Shown here in pieces: positions 39,505 through 47,373 of a stretch of 64,000 nucleotides of DNA (position 1 is its first letter; the number at the start of each line of letters is the position of its first letter). Under the pieces are notes generated by a model that did not search any database, had not been told where the DNA came from, and worked only from the letters and a program-made list of their open reading frames with translations. The translations under genes were made by a program, and so were the position numbers. Origin of the DNA: Gilliamella sp. Choc5-1 (GTDB lineage: Bacteria > Pseudomonadota > Gammaproteobacteria > Enterobacterales > Orbaceae); assembly GCF_001690595.1 (NCBI RefSeq), contig NZ_LZHH01000118.1, positions 45,523-109,522 of the forward strand. Reading direction: 5' to 3'.

Positions 39505-40308
39505 TTATAAAAATAGCTTACTTAAATAATGGGGCACTGCATCTTGAGCATTCGAGCCAATGACTTCTAATTCTGGCAATAATTCTTTTAATTCTGTACT
39601 ACCATTTTGCATTATACATCCTTTACCTGCCGCTTTTAGCATTTCATAATCGTTCATGCCATCACCAAAAGCGATGCTATCTTTTAAGCTGTAACCAAGT
39701 TTTTCAACAACTTTTTTTAATGCACTGCCTTTAGAAACATTTTCGGCCATAACTTCAAGGCAATTTAATGTTGAAAAGGCAACGCTTATTTTATTGCCAA
39801 ATTTTGCCTCTAGGCGATTTTTTAGCTGAACAAGGTGTTGGTAAAGAGCATTATCAGTCGTTGTAAAATAAATTTTAGCAATATCAGTAGTATCAAAGTC
39901 AAGTGGGTTGAATAATTGATAAGTAAACTGCGTATGGCGATAAAACTCTAACGAAAATGTATCTTCTTTATTAATTAACCAATCATCACCACGATATAAG
40001 TGAGTATAAATTAGCGGATCATCCATACTCATTTGAGCAATTTCGCTTGCAAGCGATGGGTCAATGCTTTGGCTAAAGACTAAATTACCTTGGCTATCAT
40101 GCACTCTTGCACCATTTGAGGTTATCATAAAAGCATCTATTTCCATGTTTTCGCGCATTTGTGCAACATCAATATGGTGTCTGCCAGTTGCAAAAACAAA
40201 GTGAATGTCTTTTTTACGTAGAGCTTGAAGAACTTGTTTGGTATAAGGCGATAAGTTATGTTCAGGAGTTAATAAAGTCCCGTCTAAATCAGAAGCAACA
40301 ACATGCAT
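39505..40308 (-). CDS. yigL: HAD-superfamily sugar/pyridoxal phosphatase YigL
   Basis: 267 residues, Cof-type HAD hydrolase. Motif I VASDLDGTLL (Asp7 nucleophile, Asp9), motif II TSNGARV, motif III Lys near SKGSALKKV, motif IV FGDGMNDYEML. Close to YigL throughout (FVFATGRHHIDVAQ, NAQDAVPHYLSKLFL). Dephosphorylates pyridoxal phosphate and sugar phosphates. Confidence 0.93.
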   Translation of the reverse strand: MHVVASDLDGTLLTPEHNLSPYTKQVLQALRKKDIHFVFATGRHHIDVAQMRENMEIDAFMITSNGARVHDSQGNLVFSQSIDPSLASEIAQMSMDDPLIYTHLYRGDDWLINKEDTFSLEFYRHTQFTYQLFNPLDFDTTDIAKIYFTTTDNALYQHLVQLKNRLEAKFGNKISVAFSTLNCLEVMAENVSKGSALKKVVEKLGYSLKDSIAFGDGMNDYEMLKAAGKGCIMQNGSTELKELLPELEVIGSNAQDAVPHYLSKLFL

Positions 40309-40425
40309 AATATTCTCGACTTTTCTAATAAATAGTAATGGCTAAAATAATATGCTTTGAATAATAATGACATATCAAAGCAAAGATTAAACACAAGTTT
40401 AAGTATGATACAACTGTGTTAACAT

Positions 40426-41745
40426 TTACTCAACCAATTGCGGTGTAATAAAAATAACTAATTCACGTTTTTGTTGTTTTTTACTGTTGTGTTTAAATAA
40501 ATTGCCAATCACGGGCATACTAGCAGCACTAGGGACTTGCTGTTTGTTATTAGTATTAACCTGTTGAAAGATTCCCCCTAATACGAGAGTTTCTTCATTT
40601 TTTATTTGTACTTGTGTTTTGATTTCTTGCGTATCAATTGCCAGCGCTTCGCCACCATCACTACGTTTTATTGAACGCCCTGCCGTATTTTGTGTAATAT
40701 ATAAATCTAAAAGAATGCGATCATCAGGCAGTATTTTAGGTGTTACTTCTAATCCTAATACCGCTGATTTAAATTCAACCGATGTTGCACCATTGCTACC
40801 GCTAGATACTTCGTAAGGAATTTCGGTACCTTGTTTTATCGATGCCATGTTTTGATTAGAAGTAAGTAAATTTGGACTGGCGATAATTTCTAATTGATTT
40901 TCAGACTCAAGCGCTGATAATTCTAAATTCAACAAACTTCCCGATAGTTTCGCTAAATTAAACCCTACCGTTGTGGTAGGATGCGCTACACCAAGACCAA
41001 CATCAAACTTATCTAATAATTGCGATGATTTGCCAGTGTAACCCCATTTAATACCTAGCTGTGACATGCTTTCATCACTCATGGTGACGATATGCGCTGA
41101 AATATGAACTTGAGGCATGGGTTTATCAAGTGTTTTTACTAATTTTTTGATGTGAGTAAATTGTTTTGCTAAATCAGTAATAATCAGCGAATTGGTACGT
41201 TTATCGAGCGTTACCTTTCCCCTTTCAGATAGTAGGCCTTGCTGTTGAATTGTTTCGATTAATGTTGTTGGATCAGCATGATTAATCGCTATTGATAACG
41301 AGTTAAGTGGTTGGCTAAATTCTTGTTCTTTTTGTTCTAATTGCTTTTTTTGCAATAATATATCAGGATCAGGCTGTTTAGAAACAAACAAAATATTGTC
41401 ATCAATGTCAGCGTATAAATTTGCTGAGTCTAATACGATCTTTAGTGCTTTGTGCCAATCAACGTTATTTAATTTTATGGATTGTTTTATGGGGAGATCT
41501 TCGGTTATAACCAAATTCATCTGTTTACTATCGGCTAGTGCTTGTAAAATAATGGCAATGTCGGTTTGATAAAATGTCATTGAGACATTTTTTTGCTGTT
41601 CCGAATTTAATGATTGATCGGCATAACTAGCTTTTATTCCAATGATAAAAAAAATAAAAATAATTGTTATAGCCAAATTGATTTTAGCTTGAGTAACAAG
41701 GCTGATATAGTTATTTAGCCGCTGTTTCTTAGTGTGATTATTCAT
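40426..41745 (-). CDS. hofQ: DNA-uptake/type IV pilus secretin (HofQ/ComE type)
   Basis: About 439 residues from the ATG at 41745, which overlaps the hofP stop by 8 bp; the longer frame lies mostly within hofP. Transmembrane/signal segment, STN-like domain (VSMTFYQTDIAIILQALADS), N1 domain and secretin core (VHISAHIVTMSDESMSQLGI; IIASPNLLTSNQNMASIKQG; VPSAASMPVIGNLFKHNSKK). Forms the outer-membrane pore for DNA uptake in competent relatives. Last gene of the operon. Confidence 0.92.
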   Translation of the reverse strand: MNNHTKKQRLNNYISLVTQAKINLAITIIFIFFIIGIKASYADQSLNSEQQKNVSMTFYQTDIAIILQALADSKQMNLVITEDLPIKQSIKLNNVDWHKALKIVLDSANLYADIDDNILFVSKQPDPDILLQKKQLEQKEQEFSQPLNSLSIAINHADPTTLIETIQQQGLLSERGKVTLDKRTNSLIITDLAKQFTHIKKLVKTLDKPMPQVHISAHIVTMSDESMSQLGIKWGYTGKSSQLLDKFDVGLGVAHPTTTVGFNLAKLSGSLLNLELSALESENQLEIIASPNLLTSNQNMASIKQGTEIPYEVSSGSNGATSVEFKSAVLGLEVTPKILPDDRILLDLYITQNTAGRSIKRSDGGEALAIDTQEIKTQVQIKNEETLVLGGIFQQVNTNNKQQVPSAASMPVIGNLFKHNSKKQQKRELVIFITPQLVE

Positions 41746-42106
41746 TGATAGGCATTGTCCATGATATAGTGTGATGGCAATAATCAGGTAAATCTGCTTG
41801 CCAAATAATTTTATTGTTAAGTAAAGATTGCACATGCCAAGGAAATAAGACATTTGGCACCTCATCATCGGTTATTGCTAGCCATTGATTATTAGATGTT
41901 AGCCAAATTTGCTGATAATTTTGATCAAGTTGTTTCATTATTCCCCTAAAATGCCAAGCTTGAATTTGTTCAAGCAATTGTTCACTTTGTTCACTACAAG
42001 AAACCGAATAATATGGTTGAAAAGGATTCCGTTCTAAAGATTTATCAGCTTTAAGATCAAAACAGACAAAAAATAATAAACTGGTGCATAAAAATAAATA
42101 ACGCAT
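41738..42106 (-). CDS. hofP: HofP-like competence/pilus protein
   Basis: About 122 residues with a signal peptide (YLFLCTSLLFFVCF). The RNPFQPY motif and C-terminal LPDYCHHTISW fit the HofP/PilP-like group. Two Cys in the mature part. The ATG at 42106 overlaps the previous stop (TGATG). Probably a periplasmic partner of the secretin. Confidence 0.75.
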   Translation of the reverse strand: MRYLFLCTSLLFFVCFDLKADKSLERNPFQPYYSVSCSEQSEQLLEQIQAWHFRGIMKQLDQNYQQIWLTSNNQWLAITDDEVPNVLFPWHVQSLLNNKIIWQADLPDYCHHTISWTMPINE

Positions 42107-42579
42107 CACCCATCATCCTTTTTAAACAATAAAGTAAAGGTAATCTGTAACTGCTGATCTTGTTTACTAATTTTTAGGTTTTGAAAATCAAGGAAATAAA
42201 AGTCATCGGTCAATGATGAAATTAAATTCATAAAATTAAAAAACTGGCCATTTAGCTCTATATCCCAATTCTCTATTTGGTCTGTTTGATAACGCTTGAA
42301 GGTGCTCAACTCAAGGTGATGTTGTTCGATCGCCTGTGCTAATTCTTGTTCTGATATCAAGCTATATAAGCTATTTTTACTTGTTTGGTAACGATTCACT
42401 TTGGCCTGTAATAGCTGCGTTTCAGTGATTTTTTGCTGATATTCATTAGCATTTAATTTGGCTTGTTGATCAATATCGTAAATAAAAAATAGATAAATAA
42501 CCACAAAAACTGCCAAACAACAAAATATAGACAGTAGATATTGTTGCCAAATTGGACGATTAAAAAAATCATTGTTCAT
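42106..42579 (-). CDS. hofO: HofO/PilO-like membrane protein
   Basis: About 157 residues from the ATG at 42579. One transmembrane helix (about 12-33), a coiled coil (about 35-70) and a small ferredoxin-like periplasmic domain (ENWDIELNGQFFNFMNLISS). Matches PilO/HofO by architecture and operon place. Starts within the last codons of the upstream gene. Confidence 0.75.
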   Translation of the reverse strand: MNNDFFNRPIWQQYLLSIFCCLAVFVVIYLFFIYDIDQQAKLNANEYQQKITETQLLQAKVNRYQTSKNSLYSLISEQELAQAIEQHHLELSTFKRYQTDQIENWDIELNGQFFNFMNLISSLTDDFYFLDFQNLKISKQDQQLQITFTLLFKKDDG

Positions 42580-43519
42580 TAAGGCGCATTTCCATTTCAA
42601 AAACTAAGTTTGTTTTATTAGATAAGACGCTATTTATTCGGCTGTCACTGATATTTTTCAGCGTTAATAGATTTTGATTAAAATTAGTTAACTCAACATA
42701 GCTAAAACTTTGCCCATCAATCCTAATTTTTTGTTGTTCATAATAAAAAGAGTCCAACCAAATCACCGAAGGTAACTGTGCTGAAAACAACAATAATGCA
42801 TCTCGAATCTGTTTTTGACTTAATGATGGATTAGGTAGGTAACTAGATAATTCAGCCGTCAGTTTTTGTACCGCCTGCTGCTGTTCTAGCAGTTTTTGCT
42901 CATAATATTGCTGTTCATTTCGGGCTTTAATCCACCAATAACAAAATAAACAACTGATTATGCCAATAAGACTAACAATCGTGTACGCTAATTGCCGCTG
43001 GTGTTTTATTTGCTTTTCTTGTCGCCAAGGTAGAAAATTAATTTGAGCGTGGTCAAATCGACAACCAACAAATGTTAATGATAATTCATGCTTTTTAAAA
43101 AGATTTATCCAGTTTTCAATATAATTACGCTCAGCTATCATCACGGTAACATATTCATTTTTTTTAGTTGGATAAACAAAATCAAAAAATACATTTTTAG
43201 TGGGTAATTGAAATAATTTATAAATATTAGCTTGAACATATAAAATCAATTCACTTAATTTTAACTTTATATCTGGTAAGACAAGTTGTTGCGTTTGAAC
43301 TAAATTGGTATCCAAATTAAGTTCAAATTCAGTCCGTCCAGCAAATTTTTTTTGTAAATCACTTAAAAATAAATCTATATCGGCTTCATTTTGATAATGA
43401 AATGCAATTAAGCCATCGCTTGTGTCTAATGTAGTTATCTGCTTGGCAGAGCTAACTACCTTATAGCGTAAAATAGTGGGCTGAACATAAATAATGACGC
43501 GTTCTTTATTAAAAACCAT
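42569..43519 (-). CDS. HofM-HofN fusion protein (PilM/PilN-like)
   Basis: 316 residues. The first ~160 resemble the middle of HofM (LSELILYVQANIYKLFQLP, FFDFVYPTKKNEYVTVMIAE, ELSLTFVGCRFDHAQ). Then INFLPWRQEKQ, the N-terminal motif of HofN/PilN, follows directly, with a transmembrane helix (about 180-200), coiled coil and C-terminal domain (LPSVIWLDSFYYEQQKIRID). The actin-like C-terminal third of HofM is missing. HofM and HofN are separate proteins in E. coli. First gene of the operon; a CRP-S-like site lies 80 bp upstream. Confidence 0.8.
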   Translation of the reverse strand: MVFNKERVIIYVQPTILRYKVVSSAKQITTLDTSDGLIAFHYQNEADIDLFLSDLQKKFAGRTEFELNLDTNLVQTQQLVLPDIKLKLSELILYVQANIYKLFQLPTKNVFFDFVYPTKKNEYVTVMIAERNYIENWINLFKKHELSLTFVGCRFDHAQINFLPWRQEKQIKHQRQLAYTIVSLIGIISCLFCYWWIKARNEQQYYEQKLLEQQQAVQKLTAELSSYLPNPSLSQKQIRDALLLFSAQLPSVIWLDSFYYEQQKIRIDGQSFSYVELTNFNQNLLTLKNISDSRINSVLSNKTNLVFEMEMRLNEQ

Positions 43520-43599
43520 GATGAATTAACTTTTATCTGTGATAACCGAATCGCTTCATCATAGTAATTCTTTACCAAATAAAAATAGAGAAAAGTAAT

Positions 43600-43621
43600 T
43601 TTTGCGAACTACCACCCAAAA
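43600..43621 (-). promoter_or_regulatory. CRP-S (Sxy-dependent) competence site candidate
   Basis: The plus strand reads TTTTGCGA-N6-ACCCAAAA. Compared with TTTTGCGA-N6-TCGCAAAA, one arm is perfect and the other has two changes. It lies 81 bp upstream of the hofMN start. TGCGA cores mark competence promoters in Haemophilus and E. coli. Confidence 0.5.
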
Positions 43622-43676
43622 AATGTTTAAAATTAAACCGAACAAGGTGGATTTTAGAGAAATTTTAAAAAAAAGG

Positions 43677-43704
43677 TTGACTGAAATAAGACGTGCCTTA
43701 TAAT
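43677..43704 (+). promoter_or_regulatory. sigma70 promoter of the tRNA-Val/Val/Lys operon
   Basis: TTGACT at 43677-43682 and TATAAT at 43699-43704, 16-bp spacing, GC-rich discriminator (GCAC) typical of stable RNA promoters. 17 bp before the first tRNA. Confidence 0.85.
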
Positions 43705-43721
43705 GCACATCCACACGGTAA

Positions 43722-43797
43722 GGGTGATTAGCTCAGTTGGGAGAGCACCTCCCTTACAAGGAGGGGGTCACTGGTTCGAACCCGGTATCACCCACCA
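43722..43797 (+). tRNA. tRNA-Val (TAC), copy 1
   Basis: 76 nt with CCA. Acceptor GGGTGAT/ATCACCC, anticodon stem CCTCC/GGAGG around CTTACAA with TAC. Confidence 0.97.
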
Positions 43798-43832
43798 ATC
43801 TTTACCGTGGCGTTTTAGAAATAAAACATTTG

Positions 43833-43908
43833 GGGTGATTAGCTCAGTTGGGAGAGCACCTCCCTTACAAGGAGGGGGTCACTGGTTCGAACCCGGTATC
43901 ACCCACCA
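43833..43908 (+). tRNA. tRNA-Val (TAC), copy 2
   Basis: Identical to copy 1 across the whole tRNA, 35 bp after it. A recent or gene-converted duplication. Confidence 0.97.
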
Positions 43909-43917
43909 TCTTCAGAT

Positions 43918-43993
43918 GGGTCGTTAGCTCAGTCGGTAGAGCAGCGGACTTTTAATCCGTTGGTCGAGCGTTCGAATCGCTCACGACCCACCA
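43918..43993 (+). tRNA. tRNA-Lys (TTT)
   Basis: 76 nt with CCA. Acceptor GGGTCGT/ACGACCC, anticodon loop CTTTTAA with TTT. 9 bp after tRNA-Val copy 2. Its 3' end is copied, with changes, 150 bp downstream. Confidence 0.97.
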
Positions 43994-44044
43994 TTTAATT
44001 ATACATTTCTTAAGTAAATCCAATTAAACAAAGAAAAGCGATGA

Positions 44045-44157
44045 GAACGCTAGCGTTCGACAAATTTGTCTGGAACAAATTTGAACAACACGCAGTGTTG
44101 GCCCTGCAGGGGTGAGGCACACGATGTGCCGAATAATCGCTCACGCCCCGCCATTTA
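44045..44157. repeat. palindrome mosaic with decayed copy of the tRNA-Lys 3' end
   Basis: Six short palindromes or hairpins lie almost end to end. They are GAACGCTAGCGTTC (44045-44058), GACAAATTTGTC (44059-44070), CAAATTTG (44076-44083), CAACAC-gca-GTGTTG (44086-44100), CCCTGCAGGG (44102-44111) and GGCACA-cga-TGTGCC (44116-44130). The following 44130-44157 resembles the tRNA-Lys 3' end plus flank (43973-43997): CGAAT, TCGCTCACG, CCC, CCATTTA in the same order. No protein is encoded. Confidence 0.75.
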
Positions 44158-44195
44158 TTTAACAAATGCCCAACAAATTTTACAAAAAAATAATA

Positions 44196-44822
44196 TCAAT
44201 GACATTCAAAAATATACCAAACTAATTGATAAGCGATATAAAACATTATACACCCAATCAAAAAGTCCAATATGATCCAAACCTTTTTTTGTTTAAATAG
44301 TGGTGTTAGCAATCTTGCGCCATAACCTATTCCAAAAAACCAAATGAACGAAACACAAACAGCACCAATTAAAAAAGCCAATTTTTGTTGGCTTGTTAAT
44401 GTGCTAGCAATTCCACCCACAATAACAACAGTATCCAAATAGACATGGGGATTAAGTAGTGTGACAGCCAAGGTTGCCAGTACAACTTTTAATAAGTTGT
44501 TATTGTTTAGTATGTTAGATTCTATTTGCATGCTACTTGTGCCTTTAATTGCATTTTTAAACGCACAAAAACCATGCCAAACTAAAAAAACCGCCCCAGA
44601 GATTGCTAAAATATTAGTAATTAAAGAATTGCTACTAATAAAAGTACCTATCCCAAAAATCCCAATTGACATTAAGGCAAAATCACAAACAAAACAAATT
44701 GCCGACACATAAAAGATATGATTTTTTAGTAATCCTTGCTTGAGCACAAATAAATTTTGAGCACCAATGGCAATAATTAAACTCGCTGAAATTAATGCAC
44801 CACGTAATATTGCTGATAGCAT
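44196..44822 (-). CDS. LysE/ArgO-family amino-acid exporter
   Basis: About 208 residues from the ATG at 44822; MLSAILRGALISASLIIAIG aligns with the LysE/ArgO start, whereas the frame to 44870 adds a tail with no ribosome site. Six hydrophobic helices, GAQNLFVLKQGLLKNH (the LysE signature) and LNPHVYLDTVVIVGG. Exports basic amino acids such as arginine or lysine in known members. The substrate here is inferred. Confidence 0.88.
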   Translation of the reverse strand: MLSAILRGALISASLIIAIGAQNLFVLKQGLLKNHIFYVSAICFVCDFALMSIGIFGIGTFISSNSLITNILAISGAVFLVWHGFCAFKNAIKGTSSMQIESNILNNNNLLKVVLATLAVTLLNPHVYLDTVVIVGGIASTLTSQQKLAFLIGAVCVSFIWFFGIGYGARLLTPLFKQKKVWIILDFLIGCIMFYIAYQLVWYIFECH

Positions 44823-45134
44823 TTTTTGATAATTCTTAGGTAAATATAAAACAGAGTGAATATATATCACTCCTCTTGTAAAGCGTCAATAAACGACTAA
44901 TAGACTCATTGATATATTTTAAACTATCGAAATTACTCACTTTGTTTACAGCCATTTAAGCAACTACACATAATAAATATATATAAAAAACCAAATAAAT
45001 ATCATATAAATGACAAAATAACTTTTTGATATTATGAATAAAAATAACTATCACTCATTTAGCTAAACGCTCTATGGTCATTCGCTAGAGCATTTATAAT
45101 CTGCTAAAAAAGCCTGATGAGAGCTGTTTGTGTC

Positions 45135-45315
45135 TTTAACCAGTAAGAACGAACGTTATAAAGCCATCAGCTAGGGTATTAAACGTTTGTTTAAAATCGA
45201 AAAACCCATTAAAAATAAATTAAGACGGCAAGCTAAAGGCGATAACAAAACCTATCTAAGCGAAATGCGACAGACAGATACCTAAAGTTTGCCGTTACTT
45301 AAAAATCAAACAAAG
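45135..45315 (+). pseudogene. transposase remnant (IS66-like, tentative)
   Basis: Reading through stops gives KNERYKAIS, GIKRLFKIEKPIKNKLRRQ, AKGDNKTYLSEMRQTDT and LPLLKN. The order recalls the LYxIExxIK...R...PLL region of IS66 TnpC proteins. At least two stops. The AAATTAAGACGGCAAGCTAA stretch is shared with 9616-9638. Confidence 0.4.
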
Positions 45316-45363
45316 CAGCAAACTAGATAATATTTCCATTTTCATATCTGTTTGATTTTTAAG
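45298..45363. repeat. 15-bp perfect inverted repeat
   Basis: CTTAAAAATCAAACA (45298-45312) and its exact reverse complement (45349-45363), 36-bp spacer. One arm abuts dispersed-repeat copy D. Possibly an element end or a hairpin. Confidence 0.7.
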
Positions 45364-45411
45364 TTTTTTATACATAAACGTAGTACACTCCTGAAACTTT
45401 TTCACAAAAGT
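45363..45411 (-). repeat. dispersed ~46-bp repeat, copy D
   Basis: On the minus strand CTTTTGTGAAAAAGTTTCAG, then GAGTGTACTACGTTTATG and TATAAAA. Best match is to copy A. Confidence 0.6.
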
Positions 45412-45457
45412 TATAATATATTGATTTTTTTAGATAAACTGTGTGATAACCGGTATA

Positions 45458-45680
45458 TCAAGCAAAAATCACCTGCCCATAAACTAATGGAAAAGCCCAA
45501 AGCGTGATACGAACTTTGAATTGAGATGCGGCATAATCAGCCAATATTTAGCGATTCAAAAGAGTGAAAACAAAAGCTTAAACGTTTGATTAATTTTTTA
45601 TAACACCGTTAAACCGCATAAAGCGATTTCAGGAAAAACGCCTTATGCGCTTTAGCGGATTATTTTAATCATGAAGTTTG
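45458..45680 (+). pseudogene. DDE-type transposase (integrase core) C-terminal remnant
   Basis: Pieces KQKSPAHKLMEKPKA, IEMRHNQPIFSDSKE, KQKLKRLINF and, after a frameshift, YNTVKPHKAISGKTPYAL. The last is the typical end of IS481/IS3-like integrase domains (YNxxRPHxxLxGxTP). Several stops and a shift. Confidence 0.55.
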
Positions 45681-45776
45681 AATTACTTGGCGTTTGCCTA
45701 CATATTAGGTTGTAAAATCGCATTCGCATTGATGATAAAGATAAACTCATGTAACGAATATAATACTTAAAAAATA

Positions 45777-45812
45777 AAAAGATTAACTGCAAAATATTAC
45801 AGTTAATCTTTT
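45777..45812 (-). terminator. rho-independent terminator of the gntP-like gene
   Basis: 13-bp stem (AAAAGATTAACTG with its complement), 10-nt loop, T-rich tail on the minus strand, 15 bp past the stop. Confidence 0.85.
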
Positions 45813-45826
45813 CAAAAAAATCACAA

Positions 45827-47170
45827 TTAAGCAATAATACTTATAATTAACACAACAGCTAAACCAACAATTGAATTAATTAGTTCTAATAAGCCCCATG
45901 TTTTTAAAGTATCTTTGATGGATAAATCAAAGTAACCTTTAAATAACCAGAAAGAAGCATCGTTGATATGAGTCAATGTGTTAGACCCCGCAGCCGTTGC
46001 AAGTACAAGTAAGGCTGAGTTGACGCCATGCATAATTCCCGTAGTAGGATCGATAACTGCAGCACCAATAATCCCTGCTGCTGTCATCGCAGAAACAACA
46101 CCTTGCCCTGTTGCTAAACGGATTAGCACAGTAATTAACCATGCCATAATATAAGGAGATACCCCTCCAGTTGACATTAATTGACCAATAGTATCACCAA
46201 TACCAGTATCGATGATAATTTGCTTTAATGCACCACCAGCGCCAATAATTAGTACAACCATTGCTATACCTTTTACTGCATTATCAAAAGACTTCATAAC
46301 CCATTCCATTGAATGGTTAAGTTTCTTTCCAAATAAGATAAAAGCAACAATCATTGCTAGAAACATTGCAATTTGAGATGATCCAATAAAGTTGAGAACG
46401 CAATAAGCTGTTGTGCCTTTTTCTAACCATATATTTGCTATTGTGGTTGCTATCATGATATAAGCAGGAATCAAAGGAACAGTAATTGATGTAAAAAAAG
46501 AAGGAAGATTATTTTCATCAATAGGTGTTTCAGATTGTAAGAACTGTGGAGTGGGTCTTTCTAAATTGCCGAGAAATTTAGGAAGAATTATACCAGCACA
46601 AATTACAGAGGGAATTGCGACAATAAGTCCATAAATATAGACCATTCCCATATCAGCCCCATAGGCATTAACTAAAGCTACAGGTCCTGGTTGTGGAGGA
46701 AATAATGAGTGGGCTGTGGTTGCTGCTGCAACTCCAGGAATAGCTAGTTTTAAAAATGGAATTTTCGCTTCTTTTGCTAATGCAATTACTAACGGAGCTA
46801 ATATGATAAATGCCGCCTCATAAAACATTGCTAGACCAAATATAAGCCCCATAATAATGATCGCTATTTTTACATATTTAATCCCAAGTTTTTTTAATAA
46901 AGTTTGAGCAATTTGATGAGCAGCACCAGAATCAACCATTAATTTGCCAATAACAGCCCCAAAAACAACAATAATAGCTAATTCACCAAGTGTTCCACCA
47001 AACCCTGATTTAATCGTTTTAAGAATACTCAATAAATCCATTTTAGCCATCAGACCAACAAATATTGCTGCAGCTAATAATGCAACCATTGAATTTATTT
47101 TAAAGCGAATATTTAAAATCAACATTAATCCTATCCCAAGGATCACCCAAAGAATATTTAAAAACTCCAT
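45827..47170 (-). CDS. GntP-family gluconate/sugar-acid:H+ symporter
   Basis: 447 residues, about twelve hydrophobic helices. [22 protein letters not shown] and [20 protein letters not shown] segments are the GntP family marks. Members carry gluconate, idonate, fructuronate or related acids. Next to the glucuronate genes but with its own promoter gap and terminators on both sides. Gluconate is likely but unproven. Confidence 0.9.
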   Translation of the reverse strand: MEFLNILWVILGIGLMLILNIRFKINSMVALLAAAIFVGLMAKMDLLSILKTIKSGFGGTLGELAIIVVFGAVIGKLMVDSGAAHQIAQTLLKKLGIKYVKIAIIIMGLIFGLAMFYEAAFIILAPLVIALAKEAKIPFLKLAIPGVAAATTAHSLFPPQPGPVALVNAYGADMGMVYIYGLIVAIPSVICAGIILPKFLGNLERPTPQFLQSETPIDENNLPSFFTSITVPLIPAYIMIATTIANIWLEKGTTAYCVLNFIGSSQIAMFLAMIVAFILFGKKLNHSMEWVMKSFDNAVKGIAMVVLIIGAGGALKQIIIDTGIGDTIGQLMSTGGVSPYIMAWLITVLIRLATGQGVVSAMTAAGIIGAAVIDPTTGIMHGVNSALLVLATAAGSNTLTHINDASFWLFKGYFDLSIKDTLKTWGLLELINSIVGLAVVLIISIIA

Positions 47171-47319
47171 AAATAAAAGCCCCTATTCTCAATTTTATTT
47201 TTATTGGTTAAACATGAATCTGACACATATATTTTTTCTGTAAACAAGTTAATTGGATCTCAAAATAAAAGTTATAAAAGCTATTAGTAAATAGTAAAAC
47301 AAAACACTAATAAAATAAT

Positions 47320-47349
47320 GGCAAATACAGATCAGATATTGTATTTGCC
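47320..47349 (-). terminator. terminator of the uxuB-uxaC-exuT operon
   Basis: 10-bp perfect stem GGCAAATACA/TGTATTTGCC, 10-nt loop, then ATTATTTTATT on the minus strand. 25 bp past the exuT stop. Confidence 0.7.
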
Positions 47350-47373
47350 TGTTTAAAGATATAAGGAAAATAG

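Larger units (their letters stand above)
44823..45826. other. intergenic region with transposon debris
   Basis: About 1 kb with no intact gene. 44880-45060 shows nothing. 45065-45110 has a stretch (GCTCTATG, then CATTT-ATCTGCTAAAA-AGCC) that recurs near 63413-63472. Transposase-like remnants, an inverted repeat and dispersed-repeat copy D follow, then the gntP-like terminator. Confidence 0.65.

Noticed and set aside
43703..43927. 74-codon frame with repeated peptide
   Set aside because: It is a translation across the two identical tRNA-Val genes.
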